Below are positions 1-11,308 of a stretch of DNA of 64,000 nucleotides, one piece after another. Within the stretch, counting starts at the first letter, position 1. Each line of letters starts with the position of its first letter. This stretch comes from Linum tenue. Its lineage: Eukaryota; Streptophyta; Magnoliopsida; Malpighiales; Linaceae. Under the pieces are notes generated by a model that ran no database searches, was not told the origin of the DNA, and was given only the letters and a program-made list of their open reading frames with translations. The translations under genes and the position numbers were made by a program. The DNA lies in contig CAMGYJ010000009.1 in assembly GCA_946122785.1 (NCBI GenBank), positions 3,502,937 to 3,566,936 of the forward strand. Reading direction: 5' to 3'.

Positions 1-1365
1 GGCTTCAACGGAATCTAGCTTCACTGCATAATAAGAATCAAATGCAACCATTGTTAGAAGTGAAACCAATGTATTGAAGATAGTGACAGAAAATTGATGT
101 CAAAACAAAAGGATACTTGCCATGAGAATATTGATGCTTTTGAAGCTTTGATGGAAATTTGAAGGCCTTCCCACAACCAGGCTCCTTGCAAACACATTGT
201 TTTTCCCCTCCGGTATCATTGGATGATTCAATGTGCATACCTTCAACATGCCTCTTCACATTGCCTTGATACATGAACTCCTTGCTGCAACTCTCAATAG
301 GACACTTAAAAAGCTTCCCTTCGTGCTTAAGGGAATGCCGAATCAGGTGATCTTTTCTCCGGTAACTTGAATGACAATCATCCACCGTACACCTAAATGG
401 CCTCTACAGAAAAGGGGGGGAAAACAGATGCCAACCAGTCACTACCAGACTCCGAAGCTACGGGAAATCACCAGAACAATAATGAAAAAGCTTCTCAACA
501 CAAGGTTATAAAAAAACAAACAATGCAATAACCACTCTCAAACCTCGGTATATCCAGAGCGTGATTTGAGGCTTTCGCCTTGATGGAGCTTCTCAGGAGG
601 TCTCCCACCCTGATACTAGTCCAACAAAGTCGGCTCTAGCATTTTGGAGTTCTGTAATATGGGATCCAATGCTTTCACGCCGCAACAATCAGGTCGTCTT
701 AATTACTTAAAACAACAGAGCATAAATTTCCTGCAACAACCATTCGAATCTCAAACTCCAGCTTATTTAAAATGCTATAGCAGCTAAACAACAAGAAGCT
801 CAAAGATTCAAACGCCACCTGGAACCACATACGTCAAGATTCGATATTCATCAACAACAATTCTTCACACATCAATTTCAACAATTCAACAATGGATCAA
901 CTTTTTTTTTTTTTTACCTCAAGCGAGTGACTCTTTAGATGCTGTTTCAGATACGCCGGCTTCCTGAAACTAGCTCCGCATTCTTCACAAGTATTGGATT
1001 TGTCCTCTTTCCCTTCTCCGTCTCCATCATTCTCGCTCATCTCTTCCTGAAAACACGAATCGAACAAATTCGATCAGATTACTATACCACCCAATCGAAT
1101 AGAGAGACAAACTGGTGAGAATCACCAGCGAGTGAAAAGTTACCTTGTGATGGGAAAGGACGTGAGATGCGATGAGAGCCTTCTTGGATCGGCAAATTCC
1201 GCAGTATTTGCAGAAGTATCGCCGGATGTCTCTGGATTTCGGTGCGTCTTCTTCTTCTCCAGTCTCTTCTTCAACCTCTTCTTCTTCCAAATCTTCTTCT
1301 ACTACTTCCATCTGTTCTTCCATATCTTTCTCCGTCGTTTTAACAGCTTCTGCTTCTCCTGCCAT
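1..1365 (-). CDS. TFIIIA: Transcription factor IIIA (C2H2 zinc finger), 5' part; gene continues beyond the left edge
   Basis: TFIIIA binds the internal control region of 5S rRNA genes and also 5S rRNA itself, recruiting RNA polymerase III in the nucleus. Rebuilt exons on the minus strand are 1365-1144, 1046-918, 403-121 and 23-1, giving 219 visible residues. An acidic Glu-rich N-terminus (residues about 10-40) is followed by five C2H2 fingers: CKYCGICRS..., [10 protein letters not shown]..., then fingers starting CTVDDC, CPIESC and CKEPGC. Finger order and spacing fit plant TFIIIA, which has nine fingers, so about four lie off the edge. Intron 1 (1143-1047) is GT-AG. Intron 2 (917-404) carries a 5S rRNA mimic. 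Intron 3 (120-24) fits only with a GC donor, which gives HVKLDSVEA across the junction. ATG at 1365 is preferred because it begins the acidic leader. The identity is firm; the GC-AG junction is inferred from frame and family similarity. Confidence 0.93.
24..120 (-). other. Putative GC-AG intron 3 of TFIIIA
   Basis: The donor is ATG followed by GCAAGT at 120-115, the usual strong GC-donor context; the acceptor is TATGCAG ending at 24. Splicing here joins CATG to TGAAGCTAGATTCC and gives H-V-K-L-D-S-V-E-A, the sequence expected between fingers 5 and 6. The nearby GT (116-115) would break the frame. Confidence 0.7.
544..730 (-). ncRNA. P5SM: exonised 5S rRNA mimic / candidate cassette exon in TFIIIA intron 2
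   Basis: On the minus strand, 667-659 reads GGATCCCAT and is followed by AGAACTCC, both hallmarks of plant 5S rRNA. Positions 621-585 then match the 5S stretch GAGTAGTACTAGGATGGGTG / ACCTCCTGGGAAGTCC with a few changes. GCGTGA (680-675) can pair with TCACGC (564-559), closing a 5S-like helix I. A strong acceptor (GTTGTTGCAG ending at 731) and a donor (GAG then GTTTGA, GT at 543-542) frame a 187-nt cassette. If included after exon 2, it reaches TAA within eight codons. Land plants are known to use such a mimic to control TFIIIA through ribosomal protein L5 and nonsense-mediated decay. The exact exon borders are my prediction. Confidence 0.88.
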
Positions 1366-1447
1366 TTTCCGGAGCTCCGCCGCGGCGAGAGGGAAGTCAG
1401 AAGACGAGGAATTTGCTTAATTGTACTCTGCAGCTGCTGAGGGAAGT

Positions 1448-1457
1448 CTAGGGTTTT
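1448..1457 (-). promoter_or_regulatory. Telo-box-like motif upstream of TFIIIA
   Basis: The minus strand reads AAAACCCTAG about 85-95 bp upstream of the TFIIIA ATG. Telo-box motifs (AAACCCTA) are frequent near the start sites of plant genes for translation and ribosome supply, which suits a 5S rRNA factor. Function is inferred from motif and position only. Confidence 0.4.
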
Positions 1458-1782
1458 GGCGAGTTTCTTTTCGTTTCGTTATAGAGTGGGAGTAATTCAG
1501 TAATTGGGTTGTTGGAGCCCGCCATTTTCATCCAGTGGAAAGCCTATATAGTTTCTGTAGAGCCCATGGCAAAGGAAAGCCCAATAGTGCAATCGAAGGC
1601 CCAAGAACACAACTCTTATTCTCCTACTTATTTTTCCTTTCCCTCTCCTTTTTATTACCCGTGGCCCGTGCCGTGTCCTTTCTTCTTCTTCCGATTCGTT
1701 AAGCCGGAGCTAAGTTGTTCAGTAACTCGCCGGATTCCGCCCCTGACTCTTGCTAGCTCGCTCCCCCGGCGCCATCTCCGAT

Positions 1783-2148
1783 GTAAGTATTCCCTGAATC
1801 CCAGTCGCTTCAAGCAATTCCAGAATCCTAATGTAGGTCTGCTCCCTTCCTCGTGAAAAGCAAAGGTCTGAAATTGGAAATTGTACGAAGAGCTACTCGA
1901 CTGCAACTTCGTAATCCTTTCGGGAAAATTGAACGATTCATGGCTCTCTCTGCTGGATTTTCCATTTCTTAGACTAAAGTACACGATCTTTATGCTCAAT
2001 CCAGCTTCCCATTCGTTCTTATAATGTCCAAAACGTGCTCATGAGGGGAATTTGGAAATTTTGTACAAGGAGTTCTTAGGGTTTGTAGAAAATTTCCCCT
2101 CTTTGCTAATGGATGGGAAATTGTTGTTAACATATGGGTTTTTCTCAG
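1783..2148 (+). other. Predicted 5'UTR intron of TAF9
   Basis: A strong donor (GTAAGTAT at 1783) and an acceptor (TTTTTCTCAG ending at 2148) bracket 366 bp that ends ten bases before the TAF9 ATG. No start codon for a long frame lies in the upstream exon. A leader intron of this kind is common in plant housekeeping genes. Transcript evidence is lacking. Confidence 0.55.
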
Positions 2149-2158
2149 TGACGAGAAA

Positions 2159-3271
2159 ATGGCCGAGGGAGATGAGGAGATGCCGAGAGATGCAAAAATA
2201 GTGAAGTCCCTACTGAAATCAATGGGAGTTGAGGACTACGAGCCCCGTGTTATCCACCAGTTTCTGGAGCTGTGGTATCGTTACGTCGTCGATGTGTTGA
2301 CGGATGCTCAGGTTTACTCGGAGCATGCTGGGAAAGCTGCGATCGACACTGATGATGTCAAGCTTGCTATTCAGTCCAAAGTCAACTTCAGCTTCTCACA
2401 ACCCCCACCAAGAGAGGTATTGGATCAATGAAACCTACTTTAAGCTAGTACGACCATATTATTTGAGTTCATAGCAGCTTATGCATATACTCATACATGG
2501 TCATATCGATCTCATGATGCTTTTAACTAGAAGTTAACGGGTAGTGGAAGTCTATAAATTTAGTAGACAAGTTGCTAGATAGCCAAAAACTTTGCCAAGC
2601 GATAGAAGCTTTGCCTGCAACTTCTTCTAGTAACTCTTTTGTCGATTTCATCGTCTTTCTCTGAGATTATGCATTCCAAACTTAGCCCTCACTGATTCAT
2701 AACTGCACCTGGATTCGTTGTGTAGATTGGTGTTACTCGTATGGCCATGTCTTTCCTCGTATGGCTATGTCTTTCCTTGTTGGATTTAAGATTCTCGACA
2801 CATGGTGAACACTTCCCTTTGCTATAAACCTAGATAGTAATCTCTGCTCTCTGGGGTCAATCACATTACATTAATTAAGTCCGGCCACCGATTTGTTAGC
2901 GTATGTAATTGACCCATTATCTTCCCTCTCTTTATGGGAATGTAAAGACCAGTTTCCACTTTCCAGACTCTTGAGAGCCTTTTTCATCTCATCAGGTTTT
3001 GCTGGAGTTGGCAAGGAATAGAAACAAGGTCCCATTGCCCAAGACTGCCCCAGGTCCCGGCGTTCCTCTCCCACCTGAGCAGGACACACTGATCAGCCCC
3101 AACTATCAATTAGCTTTCCCGAAGAGACAGCTTCCGCAAGTAGAAGAGACGGACGAAGATGAAGAAATGCCTGATCAGAATCCTTCTTCGCAGGAACCAA
3201 GTACTGGTGCGCCTCAGCAACAGCAAACCCCTCAACGAGTCTCATTCCCTCTTACCAAACTAACCAAGTGA
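2159..3271 (+). CDS. TAF9: TBP-associated factor 9 (TFIID/SAGA histone-fold subunit)
   Basis: TAF9 is a histone-fold subunit shared by TFIID and SAGA-type coactivators. It pairs with TAF6 and helps place RNA polymerase II at promoters in the nucleus. Exons are 2159-2416 and 2996-3271, with a phase-0 GT-AG intron of 579 bp, giving 177 aa, close to the usual plant length. Residues about 10-85 form the TFIID-31 histone fold ([20 protein letters not shown], then [11 protein letters not shown]). After the splice come the conserved [13 protein letters not shown] segment, an acidic stretch (about 130-140) and a Gln-rich tail ending [11 protein letters not shown]. The start is the first ATG after a predicted leader intron. 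It sits head to head with TFIIIA (ATGs 793 bp apart) and tail to tail with RSH (stops about 530 bp apart). Identification is firm. Confidence 0.96.
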
Positions 3272-3802
3272 TAGACAGGGTAGGATAGTAAAGATCTTGT
3301 TCGCGATCAATCCTGTGCCTGTACTCACAGTTGTAAGTTGTAAGATACAGGCTAGAGCCTTGAGACTTATGCTTACTACATTAAGCGATTTGTAACTAGA
3401 CGGGCGCTTCTTTCCAGTTCTAGACTGTTTAGATTCTTATTCTTACCCTTGAATGTTCAGTGTTATGAGTGTTACAGATAAAGAGCAACTGCTGTTAACA
3501 AATCAGTTAGTTTGGTTAGCATTCTGTTACTACTGTAACTCAACCGCGGATCAATACTGTAACATGTGACTAGTGAGAGATGCTTACAGAACAGTGATCT
3601 TTCATTTAATGAGGGGAACTTGGAAACACAGCCGCGGCCAATTTCCACAACCAGTTTTGACCAATTTCCCCCATTTTTTACCATATAATTATATTACAAC
3701 TGTTCTTCTACAACCAAACATGTATTTACAAGGAAACAAACCAATTGTTACTATGAACGCTATTCATTCATTCATTTGGATCCAAATGAAGTAGTGGTAT
3801 CA

Positions 3803-6800
3803 TCAACTTCTCCATCCAGTAGTAGTTGTTGGCGCTGTGCTCGATGAAACGCTGCTCGTGGTCGTCAAGCCCCTGTCGTACATCCGCTGTATCTCTTCCC
3901 TGTACTCAGTCAGGGACTTGTCAGGAATGGTGGGGCTTAGCTCCACAACATCCCCCATCTTTAGCTTGCAGGTAGGATCACTCACTGGCTCGTGGTTGAG
4001 CTTCGGCCGCAGCTCTTCTTTGGCTGGGAAGCCATATGGTGACCATCTCGTGCTGCCTTGTCCAGCTCTCTCGAGCAGGTCCACGACAGAGGAGTTTGCT
4101 GGGAGCTCCTGGACCGACATCTGCAGTTCAGAAGAAACCCAATTGGCATTGTCATTTTTACAGGGAAAAGATGGAGAGTGAAGCCATGAAATAGGAGAGC
4201 AGAAAATTTTGCTAGCCGAACCTTATCGTTCTCGATGATGATGATGAACACGGGTCCATCTTGACCGCAGAGAGGCTTGCAGGAATACCTGCAATCTTCT
4301 GAATGAACAGGGAAAGCACAGGGAGGCTTCACGGAATCAGCAGCGTAAGAGATCGATGAGGACCGATCTTTGTTCATTGTCTCGCACTGCCAAGTCACTA
4401 CCCACCGAGCCCACTCGACCATCTGCAGGACGAACGAGGAATGCTTGCAGTCGCCTTCCTTGTACCTCCAGTGCGCAGCAAACCCAAACTCAGCCTGCAA
4501 ATGCATCTCTTTTGTTCGGATCTGGACCTCTAGTGGGACCTCATCATCGCCTGTGACCACAGTGTGAAGAGACTGGTACCTGATGAAAACACGATAACTC
4601 GTTTACTTACAAGAGACTAAATTCACAGATGAAAGTTACGAACCGAGAGAGAAGAAGATAGATTACCCATTGAACTTGGGTTGGCTTATGTAATCCTTGA
4701 ACTTCCCAGGTATTTCAGGCCACAACTCATGGACGATTCTCAGTGCTCTGTAGCAGTCTTCCTTGTTTTCAAGGATCAAACGGAGGCCATGGATATCATG
4801 GATCTCATCCATCTTCAGCTTTTTCCTGAAGAAACATGAGGTGCAGGGTCAGAAACAGAATCAAACGTTAATTAACTACAAACATCGTAAGAACGATAGT
4901 AACTTTTGAAGATTTTTATAGATCCGTACAAGGCTTGTTTCCCTTCTCGGATTGTAAAATCACAAATTTAAAATCAGGCCTTTAAGGACGTGACACCAGC
5001 TAGACTAAACTCACAAATGGTGAAACATCACCAGCACATTGTTGCTCTCCTTTCACATCTTCCTAATAAATCCATGTGATTACTACATCCTACAAAGGTA
5101 CTTCAAGCTTTCTAACAGGATAAGATGGTTTGCTGGTCCAGGGCAAAACTTATGGAAAGTGGTACTCTGATCCAAGGACTTCCTCAAGTAGTACATCAAC
5201 AGTGGTCCAATTTAACACTTGATACGCTACTCTCAACTATATGACAGGGGGAGAGAGAGCTCAGCTTACTTCAACATCTTGCGATAAATGCTGTACAAAC
5301 TCTTATGTCTCCCAGAGAGCACGTGGTAACATATGGCTTCATCCTTCAGCGCTCGATCCAGTTTATCTGTTGCAGCAGTAATCACTGCCTCATCAAAAGA
5401 TTTCACCAGCTGAGAAGACAAATCTTTATGCTGATCAGGGTTCAGATGCTTGAAGCACAAGTTTTCCAGCTGGTCCTTCCACGAAGAGATCCCTAATCGG
5501 TTGGCCAAAGGAGCAAATATCTCGAGAGTCTCCTTGGCAAACCTCTGCTGCTTGGCCAATGACAGAGCATCCAGCGTCATCATGTTGTGCAATCGATCAG
5601 CTAGTTTTATCAGCACGGCTCTGGCATCCGCCATTGCCAGAAACATTGTATGCAGACGATCTGCCTCAACAGTTCTGCTGGCTGTGTTATTCTCTCGTGC
5701 TAGCTGGCTCAAATGGCTGAGTTTCGAGACCTGAGTAAATAATGATAAAGAACCATGTCGGCAATCGTAATTACTGGATTGAAATGCAACAGCGACACTA
5801 CATTTTCCCTTCATTCTCAAGGTGGATTCAAACAAAAGAAGCTGAGATCGTTCCCTAAAGTACACTACTTACCAGTCAAAAATCATCATGTCAGATTCAA
5901 AAGGGCAGTAAAGGTATAAACTCAATGGCCGTCAGCAATAACATTAACATCAAACCCCCACAAAAGTCACCAAACTCACTGAACAGTTCGAATGAGTTAT
6001 CGTAAGTTACTGCCATCTTACCCCTTCAACCAAATCAGCCACTCCAGCTCCAAACGTGCTGCAAATATGGTCATAGCTCAAGAATGAATCATCGATTGTA
6101 TCGTGTAAAAGCCCTGCAGCAACCATGGTGGGGCTAGCACCAATCTTTGCAAGCAAAACAGCGGTTTCCACACAATGCTGCAAGTAAGGATCGCCACTCG
6201 CCCTCATCTACAAACAAACAATCAATCAAACCCAAAAAGAACAAACTTTATAAACTAGGAACACACCTCAAACCTCAACTTATACAAATGAAGTTGAAAG
6301 AACCTAAATTTCAACCCCCAATCGCCAATACCTGTCCTCTATGAGCCTTCTCCGCCTCGTGAAACGCCTTGATCACAAAGTCTTCTGTGAAGATCCTGTG
6401 CCTCATTTGAGCACCAAGCAACAATTCCTTTGCATAGGGCTCGTGATCAGGCTCCCCCACGAAGCTTTCCTCCATATTAAACGTCAATTCATCAGCAGCC
6501 GGAGGAGCTGGAGATGGAGCTACTTCGAAGCTCGGTGAATCGTAGTCCACACAAGACCCCAATGCGTGGCTAACGAACCTATCGAACAGGCGATTCGCCC
6601 CATATCTAAACGAGCTATGAACCGAGCTCTGAAAGCATACATCGGCACCACGAGCTAACCTCGTCGGAGGACTGCTGGAACAAGAGACCGGAGCTTGCAG
6701 CACAGAAACCGGACTGTGATCCTTCCTCGCAGAAAATCCACCCCCTACGCCCGCGACGATGCATTTACTCGGGGAATAGCGAAACGAGCTGCTCAATTCC

Positions 6801-7075
6801 TTCAAATCGTCCCCTCTATCGTGCCACAGAGCGCCCAATTCCTCCCTGTCGCCGGAGAACGACGAGTGCTTTACCACGCTGGGAGAAGAGAACAGACACG
6901 TCAGCCCGCCGATTTGCGACTTGTGAGAGGAAGAGCCACTGGCGGAAGCGGAAGACGAGGATCTCGAATTCAGATCGAAGTCGTAGCTCGTGCTGCCGTT
7001 GATCGAGCATGGGTGCGGCGTCGAGCATATGGTGCTCGGCGGGCTCGCGTACAGAGCAATTGTCGGAACCGCCAT
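3803..7075 (-). CDS. RSH3: RelA/SpoT homologue, chloroplast (p)ppGpp synthetase/hydrolase, RSH2/RSH3 type
   Basis: This enzyme makes and/or hydrolyses the alarmone (p)ppGpp in plastids and tunes chloroplast gene expression. Six exons, 7075-6332, 6207-6022, 5730-5270, 4825-4667, 4579-4222 and 4120-3803, splice in frame to 741 aa (phases 0,0,2,2,0), slightly longer than the roughly 710-aa Arabidopsis proteins. A Ser-rich N-terminus beginning [14 protein letters not shown] serves as transit peptide. The HD hydrolase domain shows H259, HD at 283-284 (LLHDTIDD) and LADRLHNM (353-360). The synthetase domain shows [10 protein letters not shown] (450-459), [10 protein letters not shown] and GYQSLHT. 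A TGS-like region and the tail [17 protein letters not shown] follow. ATG at 7075 is chosen over an in-frame one at 7162 because the family starts with [13 protein letters not shown]3 versus RSH2 cannot be decided from sequence alone; adjacency to TAF9 favours RSH3. Confidence 0.95.
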
Positions 7076-7600
7076 GAATGAACACGGAGATCGGGAAAAA
7101 AACCAGAACCCAGATAAATTAACCGCTAAATCGACGAATTCCCACAACCAAAACGAACACAATTTGATGAATTTTCAGATCGAGAAAACCCTCCCAAAAT
7201 AAACAAAGGGGTTTCTTCGAATTTTTTGCCTAGAAAAGTTTAAAAAAACCAAGCTTTGCTGTGAAATATATACAGAACAACCCTGTACAGACTTCTGTTC
7301 GACACTACACACACCCAATTGACTTGCAAATCTGAAAGCAAAGAACTGGGCAGCTTTGTTGGAGAAATGCAAGAGGGGAATCTTTTGAATGGTAATTTGT
7401 TTTCTTCTTCTGGGTTATTTTGAAGAAATGAGAAGGAAAGAGAGAAACAACGAGCAAATATAAATTTATAAAAAAAAAAAAAAAACAAAGAGAGCTCTGG
7501 GAAATTTGCAGCTTTCTTCTTGGTTCTTCCTTCTGCTTGAAGTTTCTCTCTTTCTTTCTCAATCTGGTTTTATTTTCCTTTCCCTTTCATTTCTTCTCTG
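7076..7600 (-). promoter_or_regulatory. RSH leader and promoter region
   Basis: These bases precede the RSH ATG and contain purine/pyrimidine-rich tracts, including an A-run at 7471-7486, typical of a plant 5' leader. No convincing TATA box or separate gene is seen. The short frames here are low complexity. Confidence 0.35.
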
Positions 7601-8481
7601 TCTGTCTGCGGATCTTTATTTCGCGTAGCGGCCAGGGACAGGGAGAGCGCTCAAAAGTACTTGATTACCCTCCTGTGCCAACTGAAATAACGGCTTTTAC
7701 CCGCGGTTTGTCGGGTTTCGCTCTTTTTTTCTGATTTTCGTTTCAATCTTATCTAGTTATCTCTGTTTTGAGGAATAAACTTATAAATTAGTTTTTGGCT
7801 TTTTGCCCAAAATCAATCAGGTGGGGAAATGATAAACAACTAAGAATAATTAACAAATTGGTGATGACGCTGTTAGTGGTATTTGTTTGGCTAATTCAGC
7901 GGTTCAATTGCATACGCAAATATATCTTCTAATTATTATAATTATAACTATAGTGATTGGTACTTGTTGTCTCTAAATTTTTTATTTATTTAATTAAAAA
8001 CTGGTAAAACATTTAACTTAATATTATTTTCCTCAACCAAGTACATATAAAAAAAAAGTATCTTAAACCAGATTGATGAAACTAGATTATGGAAGATAAG
8101 GCACTGCTTGACTCGTCTTACGTTTCATTATTTTAAATCTTAATATGTTGAGTTTATTTTTTTATCTAAATAGTAATTATTCATACTCGTTATTATCATA
8201 GAAAATATACAAAAAAATTATGGGATAAAATATCGAACATTACAAAAGGCTTACTATACGTTACGAAGAAAAGAAAAAACATGCATTGCTAATGCAATGA
8301 TACATGCACACTTTACACTAAATTCTAGCACCAAATCATCCAAGCAATTACCAACCAACGTCTCTTTGTAGATCTCCACTAGCAATACCCATTGTGGGCT
8401 TCATTTGATTTTAGAAAATCGATGTTATTTTACCAACATATGTCCTTCGTTTCTAAAAGTCTAAACCCCACTCTCAGCCCA
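7601..8481. other. AT-rich intergenic DNA, no gene seen
   Basis: No conserved frame, RNA gene or element with clear ends is visible. The sequence is AT-rich and of low information content. Confidence 0.6.
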
Positions 8482-8491
8482 TTAATATTTT

Positions 8492-8876
8492 GAGTAAATG
8501 ACACATTTGGTCACTGAGATTACTAAATCGTGTCATATTTAGTCACTAGAAAAATTTAATATTAATTTTGGTCACTCGAATTACTGAAACATGTCACATT
8601 TGGTCACTCTTCTGTAGTCTCTGTCCAACTTCGGTCACTCGAATTATTGAAAAATGTCACATTTAGTCACTCGGATTACTGAAACATGTCACATTTAGTC
8701 ACTCTCCCAAAAGTTTCCGTCCAACTACATTAATGGAGTTGGACGGAAACTGACGGGAGAGTGACTAAATTTGACCAGTTTCGGTAATTCGAGTGACCAA
8801 AATTGATATTAATTTTTTCTAGTGACTAAACATGACACAATTTAATAATCTCAGTGACCAAATGTGTCATTTACAC
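8492..8876. mobile_element. Mutator-like MITE (385 bp) with 10-bp target duplication
   Basis: The ends are inverted repeats of about 29 bp (GAGTAAATGACACATTTGG / complement of CCAAATGTGTCATTTACAC). TTAATATTTT flanks both sides (8482-8491 and 8877-8886). A 9-11-bp duplication with long terminal repeats points to Mutator-like elements. The left half carries several copies of a 'TCACTCGAATTACTGAAACA'-type unit that also pair with the right half, so the whole element can fold back. No coding capacity. Confidence 0.85.
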
Positions 8877-8886
8877 TTAATATTTT

Positions 8887-10574
8887 CCAAAATTTGACAA
8901 CAATCTTGGTCTACCTACGAATTAGTATATATCCAATCATTTGATTGGTAACTAAACTATTACTAAAATCCTAATGATCTTCTGTCTAGCTCTACCCTTC
9001 TATCTTCCACCTTGGGTTTTTAGAAAAATAACTCAGTAGAATATTAATAACAATAGAAGCCAATGGAGTCATCGTTGGATAATTTGGCGTACTCTGTTAA
9101 CCAATTATTAAAAAAATTATATAGGATAATGATCACCCATTAAGATAATTAAGGACGATTAATCCAAATAAAATCTAGAAAAAGGATGGTCAAGTCTTTA
9201 GAGACAAATATAAAACTCCAAGTGAGTGGAAGAAAGTTTATCATATAGAAGGTAATTACGATGTCAACTTATTATAGTTATATATGACGATTCATTACTA
9301 TGAGTGAAAATTTACAAAATAATATTTTTTTTTTCTTTGCATACATCTTTGTTCTTATCTTGAACCCACCATATTTTCCCCAAACGACAAGCAAAAAGGT
9401 TTAATTACCCTTTCCCAACAACTTCCACTCATGGCAAAAGACTGTAATTAGCCTTCTCTAATGAGTAATTAGGAGTGAGCATTGTTCTGTTTGAAAAAGA
9501 ATGAATGCTTCTTTGGTAACTTCCTATTCGGGAGATTCTTGGAGATTTACGGATGGGGTAAAAGTAAAATCAATTGGAGTCTATACTCTATTAAAAAGAA
9601 CTTGTTGGTAGATGTACAAAGATGGCTAATCCAGTCTTTTAATTGTTTAGAAGTAAGTGGCTCGCTCTATCAGGGTTATGTAATACATTCATTTTTGTTG
9701 TCGTAGTTTTTCATCAAACTAAGTCGGACATACATGTCTTTAATAATAAGCTACCACCAAATATTATTGTAAAAGTTATTGAATTGGAAAGACATTGAAA
9801 TGTGACAACTCATTTTCAATAAATGAACGAGATTCAAGGAATAGTAGATAGTTATGAAAACGATCGAGATCCATACCACACAAATTATCATTCATCCTCC
9901 TAAAATTAATTTTTAGGCATCTCGTGTCAAGTTAATTAATGTTATCACCTAATACAATAACGAGTTCATCATTAACAAAATAACATTTTGTGTACTTTAT
10001 TGACCACGGTCTTTATACATGTTTTGTGTGGTCTATTGTACACAATTTTCTTACTTTACCACTTCTAATTGCTTGTTTGGAAATCCAAATTATAAATTTA
10101 TTGGTGAAGAATCAATTAAGTTAGGCAACTTTGTTAAACCTTGTTATTATTATATGCTAAAAAGGACAAATAGTAGCCTTCCATGTTACAACCAATCTCA
10201 TTTGCTAGGGTAGGTGGAACTACAGAAGATTCTTTCATTGTCAACTTGCTCAATGCAATGTTAGCTCTAGGGCCACATCATGTTGGGAGAAAAAAGGGTC
10301 CACATATTAGGATTTTTTTCCATGGTCATTGGAGGCAGGGAGGAAAAGGAATCAAATTGAATCTTTTCTTTCGTTTTAACTTTGTTTTCGGTATGAAAAA
10401 TCCACAATTATTTGTGTGGTTGTATTTATATAGGCTCTCATTCAAATTAGAATATAAATCAAGTTGGTGAAAATATTAGGAAATAAAAATTAGAAAGAGA
10501 AACTGGCAGTTATTTGTATTTCCCTTTGAGAAAATAAATGGTCTAGGTTCATTAGTGCGAGGAAGCAAGCCAAA
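8887..10574. other. AT-rich intergenic DNA, no gene seen
   Basis: Open frames at 9482-9706 and 10019-10470 have no recognisable domain and look like chance frames in AT-rich DNA. No element ends were found. Confidence 0.5.
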
Positions 10575-10649
10575 CAAGGTTTTTGGTAAGCTTCGGGACT
10601 TGTTTTAAAAAACTCGTGCTATGCTTTTAGAAATTGAGATGTACTTTAA

Positions 10650-11063
10650 CAGACCATTTGGTACCAAATGAATCGAAAATTCATTTCATTGTAAAATTAA
10701 TTATCGTATAATTTTTTTTGTCAAATGAAATCCTATGTTTGGTATGTTATATTCAAATCTGTAGAAATAAAATGAAGTGTAGTGTAGAATTCATTGTCAA
10801 ATGAATTCCTGTTTTTAGTATGTCATATGTATAAGTAGTTTAATTGATAAAAGAGGATAATCATGTAATTGTATTATAATTAGTAAATACTTGTGGAATT
10901 CATTTGGAAATTCCATCTCAATTCATCGGAATTGCTATAATTAGTTCCAATTCCGTAGAATTTAGAATTGAAAATGAATTTTTTTTAATACCAAACCCGA
11001 AAATATTTCATTTCAAAATGAATTCCTCAAAACTTATGGAATTCATTTATACCAAACGGTATG
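10650..11063. mobile_element. PIF/Harbinger-like (Tourist-type) MITE, 414 bp, TAA target duplication
   Basis: Ends are CAGACCATTTGGTACCAAAT and the complement of ATTTATACCAAACGGTATG, flanked on both sides by TAA (10647-10649, 11064-11066). A 3-bp TAA duplication with TTTGGTA ends fits PIF/Harbinger. The interior is a run of diverged AAATGAATTCC-type inverted repeats. Non-coding. Confidence 0.75.
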
Positions 11064-11308
11064 TAATAAATTTGTGTTTTGTTTTATAAGATTTTTAGTA
11101 TGATTTATGAAATTTGTGGTGTGTTTTAAAAAATTTGTGGTGTGCTTTGATAAACTTGTGGTATGTTTTAATTAATTTGTGATATGCTTTTAGAAATTTG
11201 TGATATATTTCCCTTTCTCTTTCCCATTTGTGGTATGTTTTGATAAACTTTTGGTATACTTTAAGAAACTTGTGATATGCTTCCCCTCCCTTCTTCTCCC
11301 TTCAAATT

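Noticed and set aside
1132..1440. Plus-strand frames rich in Ser or Phe opposite TFIIIA exon 1
   Set aside because: Mirror images of the Glu-rich acidic leader on the minus strand.
2871..3089. Minus-strand frame opposite TAF9 exon 2
   Set aside because: Overlaps a firmly identified exon and crosses its splice acceptor.
7076..7162. In-frame upstream ATG extending RSH by 29 residues (MCSFWLWEFVDLAV)
   Set aside because: The family starts with [13 protein letters not shown] at 7075; the extension is hydrophobic leader DNA without conservation that I recognise.
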